Source: Anisakis pegreffii (lineage: Eukaryota > Nematoda > Chromadorea > Rhabditida > Anisakidae). From it: a stretch of 64,000 bases of DNA. Shown piece after piece: positions 1-11,471 of the stretch. The stretch spans positions 242,049 through 306,048 of the forward strand of contig JAPYMA010000193.1 of assembly GCA_035041965.1 (NCBI GenBank), in the 5' to 3' direction. Within the stretch, counting starts at the first letter, position 1, and every line of letters begins with the position of its first letter. Both the position numbers and the translations under genes were made by a program. The notes beneath the pieces are model-generated. The model had not been told where the DNA came from. It searched no databases and saw nothing but the letters and a program-made list of their open reading frames with translations.

Positions 1-1220
1 TTGAAATATCAATTTGGGAAGCAATTTTAAATATGTGCTAATGCAAGAAACTGCTAATGATATAGCAAAATATGACTGAAATAACAAATAATAGATTGAG
101 GGACATTTCATGAGAAGATCGTCACACATATCTTAAAGCGTAGTAAAACAAATCTGGAGGAATGAATTAGATTGTGTCGAATATAGGAGGTTTCGAACAC
201 ACTATTTGTGATCTGTCACTTATAACATAATATTAACATAAATAATAAATTAGCACTGAACGTTCCTTGCTCATATAAATGTGTGTGACCGTTTCTGATT
301 TTTCAACTCTTTCTGTCCGTGCTCCATTCGTTACGTTTTCGTTGAGAGCGACCATGGCTAACTACCGTAAGTTGTGGGCGTGGCTAATTACTGTAGTCAT
401 TCAACCCCGGAGGTACTGCTTCCATTGGTTGCCACAGCTGTGGGCGTGGCTGATTACCGTATTTATTCAACCCTGTTGATACTACTACCGTTGGATACAT
501 TATACCTGTATCAATCAATGTGTAGAAGAGGTTAGCAATATCAGCAGGTCAGCAACATGAAAAGACTTGGTAACCCTATTAACACCACAGCAATATACAG
601 ATCGTTTTGTAGTGATACAACGAATTCAAACGAGCACAATTGCGCTATTTGAAAAATCTTCAAGAAATTAGCTCCATCTCTTCATGTAAGGAAAACCGCC
701 ATCCAATCTATCTGTTTTTCTGAATCTGGAATTTCTGAGGAATCGAATGGTGTTGAGAAATTACGTTCGAATCCTTGAAATGAACTGGTCAAGTTGAAGC
801 GATTGCTGTTAAGTTGTTCTCCATTCATCAATTCTATTTTGAGGTTAACGCCGACATATGAAATGCCGAAATATGCCGGATGTGTCTTATAGGCTTATTC
901 AGGGTAGCGTCTCACCACTCTCAAACCTTATTTCAATTTTAGCACTACAGTTTCTTTAAATCGAGCCACTTTTCTCATTTACTGTTAGTTCAGCCGCATC
1001 ACTGTTTCGCTTTCCTTCATAATATCTCCTACGAATGTGTTGTGTGCTAGATTCAAATGAACATTAAACAAGCAAATTGGCACAACCCGACCAAGTTGTT
1101 CATTGAAGAGAATATCGCATGTAGTGCTGCTGCATCAACTTATGAGTTGCTATGAAAATCAAAGAACAAGAGCATTTGTGGTAACACTTTCCACCATATA
1201 GTCGAATTTTTGATGGGTCT
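1..1220. other. Non-coding stretch upstream of rfl-1
   Basis: No exon with convincing splice signals was found. The only structure seen is the short tandem duplication at 348-494, annotated separately. The 66-codon open frame over 279-479 lies across that duplication, and its translation simply repeats with the DNA, so it is not treated as a gene. Confidence 0.5.
348..494. repeat. Tandem duplication, about 2.5 copies, 66-bp period
   Basis: A block at 371-428 beginning GTTGTGGGCGTGGCTAATTA recurs at 437-494 as GCTGTGGGCGTGGCTGATTA, with the same order of landmarks: the GTGGGCGTGGCT core, then ATTCAACCC, then a closing TTGG. A partial third copy (ATGGCTAACTACCGTAAG) precedes it from about 354. 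The copies differ at scattered bases, so the duplication is not recent. Confidence 0.75.
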
Positions 1221-1408
1221 ACGACAATTGACCAAGCGACATCTGCCAACACGACGTTTCGCCAAAAAAAGTTGGTCACACAAACTTCGTCTAGGTTCAA
1301 CGTAAGCGTAGCCTCAGCGTAAGCCTAAGCGTTCGCGAACGAAGTTTGTGTGACCGACTTTTTTTGGCGAAACATCGTGTTGGCAGATGTCGCTTGGTCA
1401 ATTGTCGT
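1221..1408. mobile_element. Foldback (inverted-repeat) element, MITE-like
   Basis: The arm at 1221-1290 is the reverse complement of the arm at 1339-1408. By hand comparison 68 of 70 positions match. The 48-base centre (1291-1338) contains AAGCCTAAGC-type units related to the nematode telomere repeat. There is no coding capacity and no clear target-site duplication. The near-perfect 70-bp arms suggest a recently inserted or recently converted non-autonomous foldback element. It sits about 120 bp upstream of the rfl-1 start. Confidence 0.8.
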
Positions 1409-1512
1409 GTTCCCATTTTTGATTGTTCGAGTCAGCAGCCTTCTGAGATTGCGTTCGACTTTGATCAGTTTCACTGAAATGGTTGTGGAATTTCGGATAC
1501 TAGAGGGGTGAC

Positions 1513-1520
1513 TTTTTCAG
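1513..1520 (+). promoter_or_regulatory. Probable spliced-leader acceptor before rfl-1
   Basis: A pyrimidine-rich TTTTTCAG lies 11 bases upstream of the first ATG, with no upstream coding exon recognised. In nematodes this layout usually marks a trans-splice site. This is inferred from position only. Confidence 0.4.
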
Positions 1521-1531
1521 GTTTTCTATTG

Positions 1532-4500
1532 ATGGACGACGTATCCGTTGACAAAGATCGGGATAATCGATGGCGGGATATGCACCGATTTACAGATCGT
1601 AAATCTGCATTTGCACATCCTGCGTTTGAACCAGGTGTTCAGGTATAACGTTTAGGTTTCTATATTCATACACTTCAGATCCAAATACACAGCACTTCTC
1701 TTGAAGGCACGTGTTAATGATGAATAAACAAATAACTTTCGGTATCGTTGCTGATAACGGGCGCAACCTCGCCATCACAGATGCTTGTGTGCTCATACGC
1801 TTCTCACGTAAGCCTAAGCCTATGCGTTAGGCTCATCACTGGGCTAAGCTTAAGTCTAAGCTTAAACATACTCCTGATTTGACTTCGAATTGCATATCTA
1901 CATATGGCGCAAAGCGGTAATCTAAGCACTTGCGCACAGGAGCGCCCGTTATCAGCAAAAGTGTTTAACTTTCTTTCAAATTGCGATAATATGGAATTGA
2001 AGAGCAGTTTAATGTAGCTGTATTCTTTGCTATCGTTAGGTGAACTTACTGAAAGCTGTCTTTTATGTCGCGCTTTTTACACGTAAAGGAGCCGACGAAA
2101 CATTAGAAGCCCTGTGAACGTACAAGAAATTAATTTTAATCCGTTTCGGACAGGTTTTCACATCTTCAAACGTTCTTCTTTACGATAAAAGTTGTTGGGC
2201 TTAGGTCGAATGCAGCAGGAAGTTGTTGAGTTCATGGCGAAGATACCCATACCTTCCCTTTGTTACCGAAATTGTGATAAAGGGTTGTTTCAGTTTCAAA
2301 TAATCATGTTTTCAGAATTTAGTTGCAGTGCATAATTGTCGTGTTCTGGTGGTGGGAGCTGGTGGTTTGGGCTGCGAACTGCTTAAAGATTTGGTTAGGG
2401 AGCATTTATATTCATGATGACAAAACGTCATATTGTCAGTTGTTTCATTTTCTTCTTATCTTGCTCTATGGTTGTCGATTTTTCAGGCTTTAAGTGGATT
2501 TCGTAAGTTACAAGTGATTGATATGGATACTATTGAATTGTCGAATCTTAATCGTCAATTTCTTTTCCGGTTTGTTGCTCTGCAATAATTAGTTGCATCA
2601 AACCATTTCTAATTAGGTCAAATAATTATTATCATGTTTGATATAAATGATTGTAACACCTCACCTTCCCATTTATTCGCTCTCTCACGTCAGTAAACAT
2701 CATATCTCCAAGATCGTTTAAATATCACGCGGCTATAGGAAGTTTTCAGCTTCTACTTATGAAAATAATGCGAAGAGAATTATCTAATATTAGACTCTTT
2801 CGAACTGCTCCATAACCACGTTGCCTGGCTGCACACCGGTATCTTCAGCTGTTCATCACCCGCTTTCCTCCTCACTTTCAATTTCCAACCTATTTTCACC
2901 TCCTTCCTGAAGGTGTAATGGCCATTACTAGAAGAATAGTACAAGATAATCGCTTTTTTTGGCACCATTGTTTACTTATAGTTTTTAAAAATATTGAGTC
3001 ATGTTCGTTGAATATGTTTGATGTTTTGAGGGAAACTGACATCGGCAAATCAAAAGCGATTGTAGCAGCCGATTTTATACGGAAGCGTGTCCCAGACTGT
3101 GAAGTTATCGCGTTAGCTGTTACTCAAACATTACTATTCTTATCGCTTCGTTCATTCATGTATCTTGTAGAAGTTCAGGAAATATTTTTGCCATAAACCT
3201 GATCGGCTTTCTGTAATCTATTTTGCAAACTACATCAGTGTCTTCTACAACCGGTCATGACTCTTCTAAGACGTTTGTTCATCTAAATAAATTCAAAGAA
3301 TATGCATATAACTCAATAATAACAGTCTTAATTTTCACTGTAGTAAGCATACAAAATCTAAACATTGAAACAACTTTAGAGGGTACAACTTTGATAAAAG
3401 TCCATGAAAGGGCGGCCAATAGTACTCTAGTATAAATTATCGCAAAGAAAGATGCTAAAAACATGCGAAATGAAGCATTGATTGAATGGGAGAAAAAAAA
3501 AACAAGAATAACATGAATAATGATAGTAAGAAAAAGCCTCAAAAAATTGATTGAGATGTTCAGATTGGTTGAGCCTAAGTGCTTAATTTTAAACTTTTTT
3601 GGTGGCCAAACAATTTAAAGAGGCAGTATCGTGTTGATATCTGAATTGAAATAATTTCAGTCATAATTGTAAAATTCAAGACAAAAGCGACGATTTCTAT
3701 CGTTCATTCGATATTGTCATTTGTGGTCTTGATTCGATTGTTGCGAGGCGATGGCTAAACGCTAAATTGGTCTATATTTGGTTCATGTTTTCATTTCTTT
3801 CATAACAAACAAAATCGACCTGTTGCGCTTGCGTTCTTACAGTCGAACAAAGTCTATGTTGAAGTCGGAACTCACGTTGATTTGCTGGAGAACTTCATCA
3901 TGAATGCTTCAGAATATTTTATTTTCAAGTATTTTCCTTCAATGATTTTCATTTCGGATTGCAAAGTATATAGATGTGTAGAAGTGTTGCGTAGTCATAC
4001 CAACTTCAACTGTTGTGAACTATACACACGTTAGTGCAGAAATTCCGAAAATGTGTATCACTTATATGAGATATCTTATTTTTGTGAGCGATTTTGAAGG
4101 ATTCATTCAGGTAAGCTTAGTGGAATTCGACAGCGATGGAAATCCGATGGGTATAATTCCACTGATTGATGGAGGAACAGAAGGATTTAAAGGGAATTCA
4201 CGAGTGATCCTACCTACAATGACTGCTTGCGTTGAGTGCACCATTGATCTCTACCCCCCTCAGGTATGTGTTTAGCTCAATTACCAAAGTGCTCCTCAAA
4301 TATTTTTCACATTCTCTTATTGTATTTTATTTTTTCATTATACGATTTGCATATACAAACTGAAGTATATTCACATATCTGTTTCCACTGAATTGAAGCA
4401 TCTCATTAAGCTCAAGAACCTTTTGTAAAGGTCGAATAGGTAAGATATTGTTAGATTTTGTCCATCTTTCCATCACATTTTATTCAACTTTCTTAGGTTT

Positions 4501-7436
4501 CAGTGAATATCAAGAACTGTTTTTTTCGTATTCAGTCAAAGTTTTTACACTTACGAGTAGGTTCTTTGAAATGGATCACAAGACAGAATATCATATCATT
4601 GCTTCAGTTTATATAAGCTTTCCTTGACACTCCTATAAAGATGTGAAGAATGGCACACCTTACATTCATTGAATGTTGAAAATTTTTTTGAATTTATTTA
4701 TGTCGACATCTTACATGTTTGTAATGATAACGAGCATTGAATCCAGTTCTCTATTGTATCTTATTTTAACCTGTAGAACATTTTATTTCGAACCGATATT
4801 TCGTTAAGATCTCAATAAATGTTCCGATTACTTCTTTAGTTACAGTACGTTACACCGTCATCTTATTCTCATCACCAAATGATATTATTCATGGGAATGG
4901 GAAGGAATGGTAATGTTGCATATTAGATTTTCTAGGTTAACTATCCCTTATGCACATTGGCAAATACTCCTCGGCTTCCGGAGCACTGTGTGGAATATGT
5001 GAAAATGATTCAATGGGATACTGAAAAACCGTTCGACGGTAAATTTTTCTCGTTATTGAACGATTAAATTTTTCATATTTTTGTGGTGTTTCAGCCGTAG
5101 TTTATGAATTACATTTCATCTGGATATATTGCATAATTTTTATTTGTGATAACCAAACTCTTCTTTTATCCGTAACTCTATAATCTGTGTCTATAATTGA
5201 ATAGCTCTTTATTTATCCACCTAAGTGAATGCTTCGTTAATGAATGCTTTATGTTCAATTCGCTTGTAGCATTGTTGAAAAAGAACACGTTTGTAGTCGT
5301 GATGTGATGTTTGCGTGGGATTGAACAAATTTACTTTTAGATTCTGTGGATTTTTCGATATTCTCAATTCATTGTTTTGTCAGCTGTTCATCCCAAATCT
5401 GCGACAGTAAACATGAAAAAAATTCATGAATAGTGTATGGTAACGTAAGCGTTTCAGGTGCAGCGTTGAATACGGACGATCCAGAGCATGTGGATTGGGT
5501 TTACAATGCTGCGTTGAAACGGGCTTCAAAATACGGTATTGAAGGTGTTAATTTACGATTAACTCAAGGAGTTTTGAAACGAATTATACCCGCAGTTGCA
5601 TCAACCAATGCTGTTATTGCAGGTTTGATTACTGTTAAATTATCTATGGCAGTTTTATTGTTCATTTAACATTGATTTGCTTAGCAGCAGGCTTCATTCT
5701 GTAGGGTTGAAAAATGTTTTTCAAAACGTTTTGGCAAAAATTCTCATTTGCATTTAATGAGCAACAGACAACTCATCATTTGAGGGAAACTGTTATATCA
5801 ATTAGATGTATGAATGAATATCCTGTAATTTTACTATTGTTGTTTCTCACTTCAGCTTCATGCGCTTTGGAGGCTGTCAAACTCGCATCGAAGTTAGTCA
5901 TGATGAAACTTTTCTGGTTTATTTTTGATTAGGATTCACCGATTTTATGCGAATTAGTTGCTGTTACATCTGATAATTCAAGTCATCAAAAAGATGGATA
6001 ATTCCTTTTTGTTTTCTTTCAGCTGATCAAACTCGTGTAGTTATTTCTTATTTATTCACTTTGTCAAATGACTTCAAACCGTTTAGCATTTTTGAATTAT
6101 CTTCACATAATATTTTGCCACTATTGAAATTAAGGAGGGCCAGTTATCGTTCGTTCCCATTTACTGATGTGTTCACAACCAAAATTTTTCTGCTCTAGCG
6201 TTCTTTAATATTCATATTCACATTCACCAATTTCAGTATTGCATGTCCGTTGTCAAATTATCTGAATTTTTCGAACATTGAAGGTGTTTTCATGGGAGTT
6301 GTGCAGTTAGATAAAAGGGTTTGTTTCATTCATTTTTAATTGCTCCATCAATGATCAGTGTCCAGCTTTTGATTGTTTTGAAAGCTTCAAATACTTCCGT
6401 GAACTTTTTGCTTACCGCTGGAGCATTCTTCTGGCGATCTTTTTTGTGACAATCTTCGCATTTTCTTTTGTGCAGTAGTCTTCTCCGGATTTGGCTGTCA
6501 ACGTTTCTGATGTACTCGTTTATGACTACACTTAGTTGCCTCTGATTGTTTTTTCATGTTTGTTTCCTACTATTTTGCAGACCGATTGTATTGTTTGTAG
6601 TCAGCAAGCTCATTATGTGGATGTACCTTCGAAGCAAACTTTAGAATATTTTATTCAAGCGATCATCAAAAAATTGTAAGTCTTCTGCTATGTTTTATAA
6701 CGATAGTCAAGCATCTCCAGGCTATCGTATGAGAACAGTCAATTAAGAAATATGATCAGATTTTAAGTGTATCATATAATTTATCATCGTTTAATGTTAT
6801 CCACTCGGCAATATTGTTCGAGTTATTTCCGTTTGAAAACCTAATCATCATTTCACCTGGAATTTTTTCCTCGACGAATATTTCCATAAGTTAATGGTCG
6901 TCTTGCGTGGCATTACTTGATGATTTTGTGAGAATTGCAGTTAGATATTTGTTTTCAGTCAACTACATAATCCATCATTACAAACCGCAAAGAATAAGCT
7001 GTATATGAAAAGCGAATTGATTCCCGAGTTGACTAAGATCAGCGCTGCTAATCTTTCGAAGACGTTCAAGGGTTATTGCATTTTTTTTTAATTCCGTAAA
7101 AATTTAAATAATTTCTTCTGTTTGGATTTCGTCACCGTCTAAGCTATGTTTAAAAGCCCGCCACGGAAAGTTGACGATGAACTTGAGAACGACGCATAAA
7201 TTTGTAGGTGTGCTCGAAGCACGTTATTGCCCTTGTTTCTTTTCTCCAAAAAACACCCAATCGAAGGAGAAATATCGATTAAGTGGAGAGAAGTGTTGCC
7301 ATTTTACTGGAGTTATTCGACAACTGTATTTCATTTTATTATAGAATTGGGATTATTTGACGGTGATGAAGTTTTGGTAGCGGACGAAACGCGTACACAG
7401 CCAATATCTTTGCGAATACGGATACACGATGAATGA
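1532..7436 (+). CDS. rfl-1: NEDD8-activating enzyme E1 catalytic subunit (UBA3/RFL-1)
   Basis: Activates the ubiquitin-like protein NEDD8: it adenylates NEDD8 together with the APPBP1/ULA-1 partner, forms a Cys thioester and passes NEDD8 to UBC12 for cullin modification. Thirteen exons join in phase to 433 aa, close to the C. elegans protein: 1532-1642, 2316-2393, 2487-2569, 3031-3111, 3661-3769, 4111-4263, 4936-5038, 5458-5622, 5856-5892, 6237-6318, 6581-6675, 6959-7071, 7345-7436. Visible motifs are the nucleotide-binding GAGGLG (residues 51-56), the [17 protein letters not shown] adenylation segment (83-99), zinc pairs Cys194/Cys197 and Cys337/Cys340, and the catalytic Cys211 in YPLCTLA. 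The C-terminal part is the ubiquitin-fold domain that recruits UBC12. A TTTTTCAG acceptor at about 1520, 11 bases before the ATG, fits trans-splicing. The gene looks intact. Confidence 0.93.
1801..1872. repeat. Degenerate telomere-like repeats (GCCTAA/TTAGGC) in rfl-1 intron 1
   Basis: Repeated AAGCCTAAGCCTA, then TTAGGCT and CTAAGCTTAAGTCTAAGC units resemble the nematode telomeric hexamer TTAGGC in both orientations. AGCCTA and TAGGCT flank TGCGT, so a short hairpin can form. The units are too diverged to be a true telomere tract. Confidence 0.5.
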
Positions 7437-10400
7437 ATGATGCTTATCTGTGATAAAAAATTTCAAATCATTCATCGGAGCTGATATAAGCATTTATCTT
7501 TATTCGTTCACAAGTGCTCACTTACTCAACTCAAGTTTTTTGCATCATTAAAGAGATGAGCAAACTCTTTTGTTTAAAATTTCATTCCCATTGTCGAAAT
7601 TTACTTCCAAAATTATATTATTTTAATGGTTTTTGTGAATGAGGCAGCGAATTCAGTTTTCGAATGATTTGGTTCCAACTTTATTGTTTCTCCCTCATTT
7701 GCCTCATAAATCTGTCTCTGGCACTATATGGGTGGCCATATTTTCTTTGTAAGCAACTCTATTGCTAAACCATTTCATAATTGAGATCAGTAAGTACAAT
7801 CAATTCCCTTGAATATTTCAATGCATAGAACAGAATCAATCTATTTTTTTTTAAATCCTGCGATTCGGGTTCAACAGTGGAGAAAGCTTATCTATTTTAT
7901 ATCCCGTGCGTAAAACTTGCGCATAATTCACAGTCTTCAAGCTGATGGCTTCAGTATTTTGAATTTTCTCTAAAGATCTCTTCTCGTCTCCATGTGATCG
8001 CTACGAACCACATTACGAACCGTCTTGACCATATCTAGTGGTTATAAATGTTGGAAGAAGCCAGTATACATTTTATGTTATTATTGTTTTCGTTTCAGGA
8101 TGTGTTGACTATACTGCAACAAAAAGTTACGCAAAAATGAAAATGTCATTTTCTGGGGCCATTTTTCTGCATGAAATCCACAAACAAAAGTTATCGTTAT
8201 GCGCAGTTTTCTGCAAGTGACCGTCCAAGTCCAAAAAATAACTGAAAAGTATGAATTCCAGTGCTCGAAACAGTTGGCTTATCACCTTCCCCCAAACTGA
8301 AAAATAAAATCAGCAGTTAGGTGTTGTGTTGTGTATCACAGATCCAGGAATGCAGTCTTGGAAGACGGTTCAAGCAACAGCATACCTAAGTATCTCATTC
8401 ATAAATATAAAACAATAATTTCCAATCTAGAATTACACAACACGTCCACCACAGCGTACTGCACACTTTTCACAAACCGGATACCTATGACACCCATTCA
8501 AAGAAATTCATTTTAGAACCAAAAATCCCATCATATGAGGCAATAAAAAACTTTCCACAACTTTTAACGCAACCGAATAATAATAATAATAGATGAATTT
8601 AGAAATACTCTTTCTCGCACCGAACCAGTGATATTTTCTGCCGCACCAAAGAACTCAAACGTTTCTCATTGCTCATGAGAGACGATGTTAGTTACTATAT
8701 TAAAGAACTTACAAAATACTTGTGACTACTTCAAGCTAACTTTTGTTCAGGCCTAGAAGAACTAAAGATAATTTCAAAATAGGAGAAAGAAGAGAGTGTT
8801 GGCATAAGTGAACCGCGTTAGATATCCAAGTGAGAAAAACAATGGCGTTCCATCATAGCATGATAACTCGTCGAAATATTAGTTTGCCGACCTCCTTAAT
8901 TACCCCCTACCCTCCCTGACAGCTCTAAATTACTCTCTAGGAGGTGATTCATCCCCTGTGAGAATCACTGCAGTAAATGAAAGAAGAATTCAGAGTAAAC
9001 GATTTCTTTGTTAAATAATTTGTTCTTTGGAGATACCATTGATAAATTCAGAGAACTTTTCCTGAAATGGTAGGAGCCCGCTTTCCGATTCTGCGTATTT
9101 CACTGCACGTACGTTAAAAATTTTCAGCTTCACTGAGTATGAGAAGTCATGGAAATTCGTGCTTTTTTCCGGACTTTGATGTTTATTCATAAAAACTGTG
9201 CGTAGCGGCGGAAAAAGTTCTTTTCCAGGTTCTACGTACAAAATTGCCCCAAAAGTTAATATTCTGTAATTTTTTGTTACGATATTGAAATGATGTTGCC
9301 CTTTGTTGATTTCCAGCGACTCATTGATCTTGGTCTATGTTCGTCAGAGTTGAATTCTACCACGTTTTTGCTCCGGTTTTTCATTCTCAATCAAAACATT
9401 CGTGTTCATTTGATTATTTGTTTATCCACTTCTGGAAATTCCATGCGCGAAATTTCCATAATTTGATGTATTTTCATCATCATTAAATTATTTTATCCTG
9501 CTTTTGAAACGAGTGACCTTCGAAGCATGCATCGTTTTTTATGCAAAATTTACCGCCGAGCGAGAGTGTCTATGAGCAAATACAGAAAAAAACAACAAGA
9601 TTCAGCAGTTTTCACTCGGTTTAATTTGGTAGCATTTCTGCCGATCATCGTTCAATGAATTCGAAATGTTGTCATTAAGATGGCCGTTAGCAAAGCAATT
9701 AGTATGGAAAAAAACTGGAAGGTTCAGATCAGTTTGTTTAACAGATGTTTAGAAGAATGTTTCTAATTGAGTCTACGATCAACGAAAGTATTTCAATAAA
9801 CAGTCGGCGAAAAATGTCTGCACATCTGTGTAGCGACTGTACGGTTCATATTTTGCACATTACACATGTGTGGATAATGTTCAACTTTGAAAAGAAGCAC
9901 TTTTAGTGTCTTCAACCAATAATCGCATCGCATCGCCCGTTAGCTGCGAGTAGCTGAGGTGGAGCATAAAGAATGTCGGGAATGCTGAATAATTAATCGA
10001 AGAATATCCATCCATTTTTTTGCATGTAAAAGTGTGCTGCTGTTCAATATTACCCTGTTTACTTAATAAAGTTTTCTGTTCTGAAAGATTTTTTTTCACA
10101 AGTGCTAAATAGTTATAACCATTGAAAATTATTGAGTGAATGTAGAGGTGATTCGATTACATTGATAAAATTGTTCGATCAGGATTCGGCCGAATCAACT
10201 TGAGCATCCCGAAAATCGGCAGTCCGATCGAAGTTCAAAATTCTTCGGTCGGAATTTCGACCAAACTTCGGTCGGGTACCGTCACTGGTTCGCAAATAAA
10301 AACTTCCGAATGTCGCCAGTGAAATCTAGCAGTTCGTGTAAGCAACAGTGCATGGAAATATGTATTTATGTGTAGGTCGAAAGCAAAATTTCACGGTATT

Positions 10401-11471
10401 TTCGGTTGTTTGCTGGCGTCATCTTCGAGTGGAACTTCTGGTCACGTTTAGATGGTCGATCCATGTTTGTGTTGTATGCAATCCAAAAATTGGATTGAGA
10501 ATAACTTTTTGTTGTTTATCGCAATGACTCATCATTCTCGATCTCATCTATGGTAATCATTTCCGAACGAGAAAAAGCAAAACGAATAAGATAAAACACG
10601 TTGAACCAATCACTGGGGTAAGAATGAATAATTGTTGAGGCAAATAAGTAAGTATACGCTGTGCAAGAAGCTGTCAGACTAACTTACGGATTTAGATTCA
10701 TTTAAAAGCGTTGTTTTCGTTATCTCGTTATTGAATCTGCTGGTTTGGTTTCATTCAAAAAAGAATGTTCAGAAACGAATGGAGTCATACTTACTGATTG
10801 TGAGCAATGTCCCAGATACAATGCATATGGCCCGATGCATTTAGAGATATATGTTCTTTATTATCTGATTGCAACGCTAGATCTTGTTAAAAACATTTTG
10901 TTTGTCTCACATTTGTTTTCAGTTTACTTCTTCTTTAATATATGCTGGTGTTTTTATCATTCGGTTGTGGCCTCTTTACTAACAAGCCATCAGACAACAA
11001 GTTAGTTCGCCCTCATGCTCACATTGCAACTTATTGTTTACCAGTGTGCTCTTTACAATTAATCCTGTTGAATTACACACCTCCGATCATAGCCTTCTTC
11101 ATGTTCGATCTATTCATCTCTATTTTTCATTTACCACTAATTTTTCTCCGTAATTCAACAGTTTTTTTTAAATCAAAAACTTGTGAGTATGTGAATTGAT
11201 TGATCAGATGGTGGTAGAGGAAACAGGTTTTATTTAACAGATTATAACGGCTATGCGACCGGATTTGGTTCGAGTGGCTTCTCTAGAAATTTTGATGAAA
11301 TCGCTCGAATACTGCATAAATTTATAACATTCTCGTATTACTTATATGTCCATGAGATCTACGAGAGCAACAAAGAGTTATAATCCGATTCGAGATCAGA
11401 AGTGCGTATTGATCAGCGGCCTCATTGATATCTACGTTAATGCAGTAACGGATATGTTGTCTTCAGATAAG
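7437..11471. other. Gene-poor interval
   Basis: Apart from the weak minus-strand exon candidate at 9011-9263, no coding exon is convincing here. Around 10170-10290 there is a cluster of short self-similar CGGTCGG/CCGATCG motifs. A short frame at 8100-8220 follows a TTTCAG but has no acceptable partner exon. Polyadenylation of rfl-1 may use ATTAAA at 7547-7552. Confidence 0.4.
9011..9263 (-). CDS. Candidate terminal exon, unrecognised protein
   Basis: On the minus strand an acceptor-like ATTACAG precedes an 84-codon open frame that ends in TAA. It starts around the residues ILTFGAILYVEPGKELFPP and ends in GISKEQII. Its composition is more protein-like than the surrounding frames. No homologue was recognised, no upstream exon could be joined, and no gene is inferred beyond this exon. 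It could be a decayed gene fragment or chance. Confidence 0.2.

Noticed and set aside
279..479. 66-codon plus-strand ORF
   Set aside because: It spans the tandem duplication and its peptide simply repeats with it; no splice or start context.
8038..8220. Short exon pair around TTTCAG at 8093-8098
   Set aside because: The intron would be about 43 bases, and neither product resembles a protein family.
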